In this document: one piece after another, positions 58,821-64,000 of the stretch | Layout: the number at the start of each line of letters is the position of its first letter | Position numbering within the stretch: position 1 is the first letter of the stretch | DNA from: Shewanella amazonensis SB2B | Lineage (GTDB): Bacteria > Pseudomonadota > Gammaproteobacteria > Enterobacterales > Shewanellaceae | DNA length: 64,000 nt | Assembly (NCBI RefSeq): GCF_000015245.1 | Contig: NC_008700.1 | Location: 2,238,001 to 2,302,000, forward strand | Reading direction: 5' to 3' | The notes under the pieces: generated by a model | The model's database searches: none | Told to the model about the DNA's origin: nothing | What the model saw: only the letters and a program-made list of their open reading frames with translations | Translations under genes and position numbers: made by a program

Positions 58821-59291
58821 ATGAGCGAACTGAAACAGATCCGTATCTACACCGACGGTTCCTGTCTGGGTAACCCCGGTCCCGGTGGATACGGCGTGGT
58901 CATGATCTATAAGCAGCACCGCAAAGAACTCGCGGATGGCTTTGCCCTGACAACCAATAACCGTATGGAGCTGCTGGCCCCCATAGTGGCATTGGAAAGC
59001 CTTAAGGAACCCTGCGATGTGATCCTGACCAGTGACAGCCAATATATGCGTCAGGGCATTACCGAATGGATCCATGGCTGGAAGAAAAAGGGCTGGGTGA
59101 CTGCCAGTAAAACGCCGGTCAAGAATGTGGATCTGTGGCAACGCCTCGATGCCGCAGCCGCCAAGCACAAGGTGGATTGGCGCTGGGTGAAAGGCCATGC
59201 GGGCCACGCCGAAAACGAACGCTGTGACACTCTTGCCCGTGAAGCGGCCGAAGCAAAACCGACTCAAATTGATAAGGGCTATCAGCCCTGA
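58821..59291 (+). CDS. rnhA: Ribonuclease HI
   Basis: 156 aa from the ATG at 58821 (a TTG one codon earlier is in frame). Removes RNA from RNA-DNA hybrids. Catalytic residues are in [25 protein letters not shown] and [12 protein letters not shown], with [10 protein letters not shown] at the end. Divergent from dnaQ. Confidence 0.97.
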   Translation: MSELKQIRIYTDGSCLGNPGPGGYGVVMIYKQHRKELADGFALTTNNRMELLAPIVALESLKEPCDVILTSDSQYMRQGITEWIHGWKKKGWVTASKTPVKNVDLWQRLDAAAAKHKVDWRWVKGHAGHAENERCDTLAREAAEAKPTQIDKGYQP

Positions 59292-59332
59292 CAACCACTG
59301 GCATCATCCAGAGGCGATGCGGCGTATCGCCG

Positions 59333-60241
59333 CTAGACTACCGGCCTTTCCTGAATATTGAAAAAGTTCTGACAAAACTGCACAAACGCATTGGCAAGTG
59401 CCGTTGATTGCCGGCTTTTGTGGCGGATAAGAAAGAATGGCCGGGTAATGGAAAGGCCGGTCACTTCAATCAGGGCGAGCTCACGGCGGGCAAGTTCCCG
59501 CTCAAGTGCCAATTCAGATAACACGCCAAGCCCTGCCCCCTGTTTTACCGCGAGTTTGATGGCATCAGCGGTTGAAAAACAAAACCGCGCCTCGGGATGC
59601 AGCCCGAGTGCATGGGCTGCGTTGACAAAATGTTCCCGCGTACCAGAGCCCTCTTCCCTCAGCACCCAGTATTGCTGCCTGACCTCATCGACCGAGACCT
59701 TTCGCCCTGCCAACGGGTGGGCCGGATGACAAAAAACACACAAATGGTCTTGATGCCAGGCGCGGACATCCAGTCTGCGATCCACACAGTGGCCTTCAAT
59801 AAAGCCAAGCTCCACCTCAAAGTTAGCCACCTGTTCGATAACCGCAGAGGTATTGTGAATAGACACGTCCACCAGAGCATCCAGATGCTGCTGACCGAAC
59901 GCCACCGCGGCCTTGGCCAGCAGAAAATTGCCAATAGTGGTACTGGCACCGACTTTAAGCTCACCGGCCAACACTGCGCCGCTGGCATTAAACAGGGCTT
60001 CAACTTTGGATGCCTGAGCCAACAGCTCGGTGGCAAGAGGCAGCAGCTGTGCGCCCTGAGCATTAAGTCGCAGCCGATTGCCAACACGTTCAAAGAGTCG
60101 CACTGACAGTTGCTTTTCAAGCTCTGCGAGAGCCATTGAGGCTGCCGGCCCCGTCATCCCAAGCCACTGAGCGGCTTTACTCACCTGCCCCGAGCGGGCA
60201 ATGGCTTCGAACACCTCAAGCTGCCTGAGGGTCATTTTCAT
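59333..60241 (-). CDS. LysR-family regulator (YeiE-like)
   Basis: 302 aa from the ATG at 60241 (MKMTLRQLEVFEAIARSG); the frame extends 26 codons up through yafS. The N-terminal winged helix has GQVSKAAQWLGMTGPAASMALAELEKQL, and the effector domain (about 95-300) has LKVGASTTIGNFLLAKA and REEGSGTREHFVNAA, close to YeiE/CbbR-type regulators. It overlaps the yafS stop by ATGA, so it is co-transcribed with that methyltransferase. It is an insertion in the usual gloB-yafS-rnhA-dnaQ order. Confidence 0.88.
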   Translation of the reverse strand: MKMTLRQLEVFEAIARSGQVSKAAQWLGMTGPAASMALAELEKQLSVRLFERVGNRLRLNAQGAQLLPLATELLAQASKVEALFNASGAVLAGELKVGASTTIGNFLLAKAAVAFGQQHLDALVDVSIHNTSAVIEQVANFEVELGFIEGHCVDRRLDVRAWHQDHLCVFCHPAHPLAGRKVSVDEVRQQYWVLREEGSGTREHFVNAAHALGLHPEARFCFSTADAIKLAVKQGAGLGVLSELALERELARRELALIEVTGLSITRPFFLIRHKSRQSTALANAFVQFCQNFFNIQERPVV

Positions 60242-60960
60242 CGCTCGTTTGCTCCGACAACCCGACCGGCACGGCCTGCAGTGGCTGCGGTCGTCCATTT
60301 GGGTTGGGCGACTTTCCACTTATCGGCAAGTGGGGTTAGCGGTATGTCCACTTTACGGGCAACCAGTAAATACAGGCTGCCTGCACCGGGTAGCCAGGCA
60401 TGCAGGACATCCTGCCAAAACGCGAATCTGTTGGGGTCGCCTATTAGCGGATGGTAGAAGAAGCGCTCATCGCTGATCACCTGATAGCCAAGAACACTAA
60501 GCCAATCCCTGACCCTAGAAGGTAAAAAGAAGCGGCCATGCCAGGGCGCACGCTGTCGTAAGGAAGGCAGCAACTTTCCAAAAAACAGGCTGCTCAGGGG
60601 ATTAAAACCCACAATAAACAAATAACCACCGCTGATGAGTACCCGGTCTGTTTCACGAAGGATCCGGTAAGGGTCCTCTTCAAACTCAAGCAACAAGCTC
60701 ATCAGTGCGGCATCTATACAGGCATTTTGAAAAGGTAACTGATGGAAATCGGCCTGAACTCCACCGCCCGGGGCACAGTCCAGTGAGATTTGGTGACTGA
60801 TACTGCATCTATGGGTGTCGATGGCCGAGGAAAACGCACCCATTTTAAGCAAATGATAGCCGAACACCTTTGGCCACCAGGCATTAAGGGTATTTTCAAC
60901 CGCCGCCTGCAACTGGGGATGCGCTGGCAAGGCCTGCCATGGTGTCGGCGAATCTGTCAT
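60238..60960 (-). CDS. yafS: SAM-dependent methyltransferase, YafS-like
   Basis: 240 aa. Class I methyltransferase fold: the glycine-rich SAM loop is weak (VFGYHLLKMGAF), with LPFQNACIDAALMSLLLEFEEDPYRIL and LFIVGFNPLSSLF as in YafS. It lies beside gloB and rnhA as in E. coli, divergent from gloB. The substrate is unknown. Confidence 0.85.
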   Translation of the reverse strand: MTDSPTPWQALPAHPQLQAAVENTLNAWWPKVFGYHLLKMGAFSSAIDTHRCSISHQISLDCAPGGGVQADFHQLPFQNACIDAALMSLLLEFEEDPYRILRETDRVLISGGYLFIVGFNPLSSLFFGKLLPSLRQRAPWHGRFFLPSRVRDWLSVLGYQVISDERFFYHPLIGDPNRFAFWQDVLHAWLPGAGSLYLLVARKVDIPLTPLADKWKVAQPKWTTAATAGRAGRVVGANER

Positions 60961-61142
60961 GGGAGCTCGATAAAAAGCCTAAACTTGGCAATAGCATACA
61001 TTAATTCTTTTACCTATTGCACCAACCCCTTCCCTATTAAAGGACTCTGTTTCACCTCATCCATTAATGGATTTTCACTGTACTTTAATTACGCAGACAT
61101 GACACACTCACGCCCAGCATTTTTCACCACAAGAGCCAAAGC

Positions 61143-61919
61143 ATGTTGGATATTCGCCCCATTCCCGCGTTCGCGGACAACTACATTTGGATGATTGTAC
61201 TGCCTGATGGTGGTGCTGTTGTGGTCGACCCAGGCGATGCAATGCCTGTGATAAACACCCTCCAACGCTTGAACCTGCAATTAACTGCGGTGCTTTTGAC
61301 CCATCACCATAGAGATCATAATGGTGGCATAAACCAACTACGTGACTGGGCAAAGTCAAATGGGCAATCGTTCACTGTCTATGGCGCTGTAACCTCCGAT
61401 TACAGTGACGTTCTTTGCCGTGACGGCGATACTGTCGACATTTCGGGCTTGACCAGCCCTGTCAGAGTACTGTCGGTGCCGGGCCACACACTGGACCACC
61501 TGGCCTTCGTGGTAGACAACGCCCTTTTTTGTGGAGACACCCTGTTCAGTGGCGGATGTGGCCGGTTATTTGAAGGTGATGCGGGTCAACTTTACGATTC
61601 ACTGGCAAAGTTAGCATCTCTTCCCGATGACACCCTCGTTTATTGTGCCCACGAATATACCCTCTCCAATCTGAGGTTTGCGCTGGCAGTGGAGCCACAA
61701 AATCAATGTCTTCAGGATTACGTTAAGCAGGTGAACAACCTACGTGAAGCCAACAAGCCTTCACTGCCAAGCACCCTTGGAACCGAGAAGGCAATCAACC
61801 CTTTTTTGAGGGTAGATACAGCAACTGTTCACGCCGCTGTCGCGGCACAAGCTGGACAAAAAGTGCCAGATGAAGTGACCTGCCTCGCCCTTTTGCGCCG
61901 TTGGAAAGACAATTTTTAA
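61143..61919 (+). CDS. gloB: Hydroxyacylglutathione hydrolase (glyoxalase II)
   Basis: 258 aa metallo-beta-lactamase fold enzyme that hydrolyses S-lactoylglutathione to D-lactate. Metal motif [21 protein letters not shown] and [17 protein letters not shown] are intact, and [14 protein letters not shown] fits the family. Divergent from yafS with 182 bp between. Confidence 0.97.
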
Positions 61920-61968
61920 CTTTTGCGCTACTATGTCGGCCATTTTGCTTATGACATGGAATGACTGC

Positions 61969-61985
61969 ATCGCCTACCCGGCGAT
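61969..61985. other. Hairpin between gloB and mltD
   Basis: ATCGCC and GGCGAT around TACCC, about 50 bp past the gloB stop. No T run. May mark the gloB transcript end. Confidence 0.3.
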
Positions 61986-62051
61986 TGTGCGGCCCGAATA
62001 ATGACGGGAACGGCATAAAACATAATAAATAACGAGGGTTTGCCTGTTTTC

Positions 62052-63539
62052 ATGCGAAACATTAATTACTTTTTTGCCGGCAGCTTACTGCTGCTTTCCG
62101 GCTGTCAGTTGATCCCTAATGGGGACATCCCAGCTGATGATGAGACCAATATCAATCCGACGTTAGAAGTTGTCTCCCCCACCGAATCTGACACCCGGGA
62201 GCAGGTCGTTGAAGCACGGGATCTGTGGCAACGTATGCAGGAAGGTATGCACTGGGAAAAGCCCAACGAAGCCTACGTCGCACCTTTCCGTCAGAAGTTG
62301 CTGGCCAATCCAAGGCACCTTGAGCAAGTGTTCAGCCGTGCCGAGCCATTCCTGTATCTGATAGTCGATGAACTCGAACGACGGGGATTGCCCCTGGAAC
62401 TGGCGCTGTTACCCGCCATCGAAAGTGCTTTTGATGCAGACGCTATTTCCCATGCCAGTGCATCCGGCTTATGGCAGTTAACGCCGCCCATGGCCCGTTA
62501 TTTCGGACTGAAGATGAACTGGTGGTATGACGGCCGCAACGACGTGGTAGCGTCCACCCGAGCAGCGGCGGATTTCCTGGAATACCTGTACGATCGCACC
62601 GGCAACAACTGGCACTATGCAATTGCAGCCTATAACAGCGGCGAAGGCCGGGTATTGAGTGCCGTACGTCATAATGAAAAAGCGGGCAAGCCGACTGATA
62701 TCTGGGCGTTAAAGCTACCTCGGGAAACCCGAAATTATGTGCCAAATCTATTGGCGCTGGCCGATGTTGTCAAACACGCAGATAAATACGGCGTCTCCTT
62801 ACCTCGCATCAAAAACGAACCTGTAGTCGATGTCGTAGAGATAGGCAGCCAGATAGAACTTGCATTGGCAGCAGAGCTCGCGGGGTTGAGTGTCAGTGAA
62901 CTTAAGTCACTGAATCCCGGATTCAAACAGTGGGCAACCGCCCCCAAAGGTCCTCACCGCTTGGTGGTACCTGTCAGCAACGCGCCTGATTTTGTCGTGG
63001 CACTGGCGCAAACCCCGCAAGAGCAGCGGGTACAGTGGGCCAGATACCAGATTAAGCGTGGTGACAGTCTTAGCGTCATTGCCCGCCAATTCGGCACCAC
63101 ACCTCAGGTGCTCAAGCAGGTGAATCAGATGAAGAACAATCAGCTGATTGCCGGCAAAGAATTGGTAGTGCCAGCCAATGGCCGCACAAATGCAAGTGCG
63201 CAGCTGGCATCGGCAACGCCAAAACAAAGCTACAAAGTAAAATCCGGTGATAGTCTGTGGAAAATCGCCCAGGCCCACGGTATCAGTGTGAATGACCTGA
63301 AAAAATGGAATTCCCTGGGTAGCAAAGCAATCATCCGTCAGGGGCAGCTCCTGACAGTTTGGCCAGGCTCTAAAGCCGTCGCCAACACGCGCTCGACCAC
63401 CTATCAAGTCAAACGCGGCGACTCTCTGTCGCTGATTGCGCAGAAATTTAAGGTCAAGATCTCTGAGCTGATGAGCTGGAACAAACTCTCCAGCAGTGCC
63501 CTGCAGCCCGGACAGACCCTGACCGTCATGCTGCAGTAA
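62052..63539 (+). CDS. mltD: Membrane-bound lytic murein transglycosylase D
   Basis: 495 aa from the ATG at 62052 (a TTG twelve bases earlier is in frame). Lipoprotein signal with lipobox LLSGC. The SLT domain (about 90-230) has PAIESAFDADAISHASASG (catalytic Glu), LWQLTPPMARYFGL and AIAAYNSGEGRV. Three LysM repeats follow (about 337-380, 397-440, 452-495; each with GDSLSVIA/GDSLWKIA). It cuts peptidoglycan to anhydro-muropeptides. Confidence 0.95.
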   Translation: MRNINYFFAGSLLLLSGCQLIPNGDIPADDETNINPTLEVVSPTESDTREQVVEARDLWQRMQEGMHWEKPNEAYVAPFRQKLLANPRHLEQVFSRAEPFLYLIVDELERRGLPLELALLPAIESAFDADAISHASASGLWQLTPPMARYFGLKMNWWYDGRNDVVASTRAAADFLEYLYDRTGNNWHYAIAAYNSGEGRVLSAVRHNEKAGKPTDIWALKLPRETRNYVPNLLALADVVKHADKYGVSLPRIKNEPVVDVVEIGSQIELALAAELAGLSVSELKSLNPGFKQWATAPKGPHRLVVPVSNAPDFVVALAQTPQEQRVQWARYQIKRGDSLSVIARQFGTTPQVLKQVNQMKNNQLIAGKELVVPANGRTNASAQLASATPKQSYKVKSGDSLWKIAQAHGISVNDLKKWNSLGSKAIIRQGQLLTVWPGSKAVANTRSTTYQVKRGDSLSLIAQKFKVKISELMSWNKLSSSALQPGQTLTVMLQ

Positions 63540-63552
63540 GCCGTGCCCACCC

Positions 63553-63586
63553 AATAAAAAAGCAGCCACAGGCTGCTTTTTTATTG
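63553..63586 (+). terminator. Terminator after mltD
   Basis: AAAAAAGCAGCC and GGCTGCTTTTTT around ACA, 14 bp after the mltD stop; symmetrical, so it could work both ways. Confidence 0.88.
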
Positions 63587-63610
63587 GGCGAAGGAATAGC
63601 CTCGACAAAG

Positions 63611-63652
63611 CCATTGGGTTGGCCCATAAGTCCATTGGGTTGACCCATAAGT
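63611..63652. repeat. Two-copy 21-bp tandem repeat
   Basis: Units at 63611-63631 and 63632-63652 differ at one base (GGCCC against GACCC). Each contains TTGGGTTG followed by CCCATAAG, a small inverted pattern. No known element matches. Confidence 0.7.
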
Positions 63653-63945
63653 CAAAGGTTACCAACTATCCCCGGGGTTGAAGCTTAACTCGCACTCTCA
63701 AATCACGAGATTCTAATGACAAGATTCTCAAATCCCGCCGGAAATGTCGCTCCAGAATCGATGTGACATAACCCCAGCTGTTCATGCAAATAAATCGAAC
63801 GGAAACTACAACCATCCAGCAAGTTGGCATACAGATATGGCGGTCTGTTCGTTGACACGGGGTCATTGACATTAACAGTGACCCGCTGATTTGATGCTAT
63901 TAAAAATCGTCCGCTATCGATAGCTGTCGTAGCTCAAGACCCGAA

Positions 63946-63976
63946 ATAAAAAGGAGCGGCCACGCCGCTCCTTTTC
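63946..63976. terminator. Terminator at the right edge
   Basis: AAAAAGGAGCGGC and GCCGCTCCTTTTC around three bases. Works in either direction and probably ends a gene beyond the window's right edge on the minus strand. Confidence 0.75.
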
Positions 63977-64000
63977 CTACACCCCAACGTACTTTTTCCT

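Larger units (their letters stand above)
63540..64000. other. Intergenic region at the right edge
   Basis: Holds the mltD terminator, a two-copy 21-bp tandem repeat, a 12-bp palindrome (GCTATCGATAGC, 63913-63924) and a terminator near 63946. A minus-strand frame ending at 63703 lacks a convincing start (only a GTG at 63858), and a 68-codon frame at 63666-63872 has no ribosome binding site, so no gene is called. Confidence 0.5.

Noticed and set aside
63666..63872. 68-codon minus-strand ORF at the right edge
   Set aside because: No ribosome binding site; a different frame over the same stretch looks at least as protein-like, so neither is supported.

Overview
The window looks like a chromosomal segment of a gammaproteobacterium of the Shewanella type. 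This is inferred from gene content and order (yebC-ruvCAB, cmoAB, a TPP-riboswitch thi operon with a ThiDE fusion, fadE, gloB-yafS-rnhA-dnaQ-tRNA-Asp) and from moderately high GC. No 16S gene is present, so the genus is not proven. There are 45 genes or gene parts that I support well, one tRNA, one IS3-family element, one riboswitch and several regulatory sites.

Layout. 1-2346: 5' part of a TonB-dependent receptor (minus strand) with a perfect CRP-type site far upstream. 2347-7343: ruvB, ruvA, ruvC, yebC and aspS (minus). 7344-10163: a membrane diguanylate cyclase with three periplasmic substrate-binding-like domains. 10292-12012: cmoA-cmoB (tRNA U34 modification). 12047-18027: a compact five-gene operon of envelope proteins: a retropepsin-like lipoprotein, an inactive transglutaminase fused to 7 TM helices, an ATP-grasp ligase, a secreted protein that looks like an M3 peptidase without its zinc site, and a secreted DUF3541-type protein. 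This is the best candidate for a poorly described system. 18261-21190: a LysR regulator, a SprA-like metalloprotease and a small flagellar-rod-tail-like protein. 21305-28029: thiC-thiDE-thiF-thiS-thiG-thiH under a TPP riboswitch. 28129-30499: a TonB-like proline-rich protein and a hemolysin III/PAQR protein. 30654-36958: the SOS mutasome operon imuA-(small ORF)-imuB-dnaE2 behind a LexA box. 37054-39583: a histidine kinase behind a Fur-like box, an alkyltransferase-like protein and a DUF3108 protein. 39659-45277: a YafJ amidotransferase, fadE with FadR- and PsrA-like sites, and a CPA1 antiporter with a nucleotide-binding domain. 45634-55101: a two-component system (beta-propeller NarL-type kinase and LuxR-type regulator) followed by secreted proteases: an accessory protein, a metzincin-like metalloprotease and a subtilisin. 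55163-56390: an IS3-family element. 56530-63539: tRNA-Asp, a TIGR03503-type protein, dnaQ, rnhA, a LysR gene, yafS, gloB and mltD, close to the E. coli gene order but with the LysR gene and the TIGR03503-type gene added. 63540-64000: intergenic.

How genes work together. The strongest functional units are Holliday-junction processing (ruvABC), thiamine synthesis (thi operon), SOS mutagenesis (imuA/imuB/dnaE2, with a likely extra microprotein coupled to imuB by a TGATG overlap) and the kinase/regulator/protease block. In that block the two intergenic regions in front of the kinase and in front of the protease operon share two sequence motifs in the same order, spaced one helical turn differently, which suggests one regulator controls both. 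Many ORF starts were moved downstream to an ATG with a ribosome binding site and, for exported proteins, a signal peptide.
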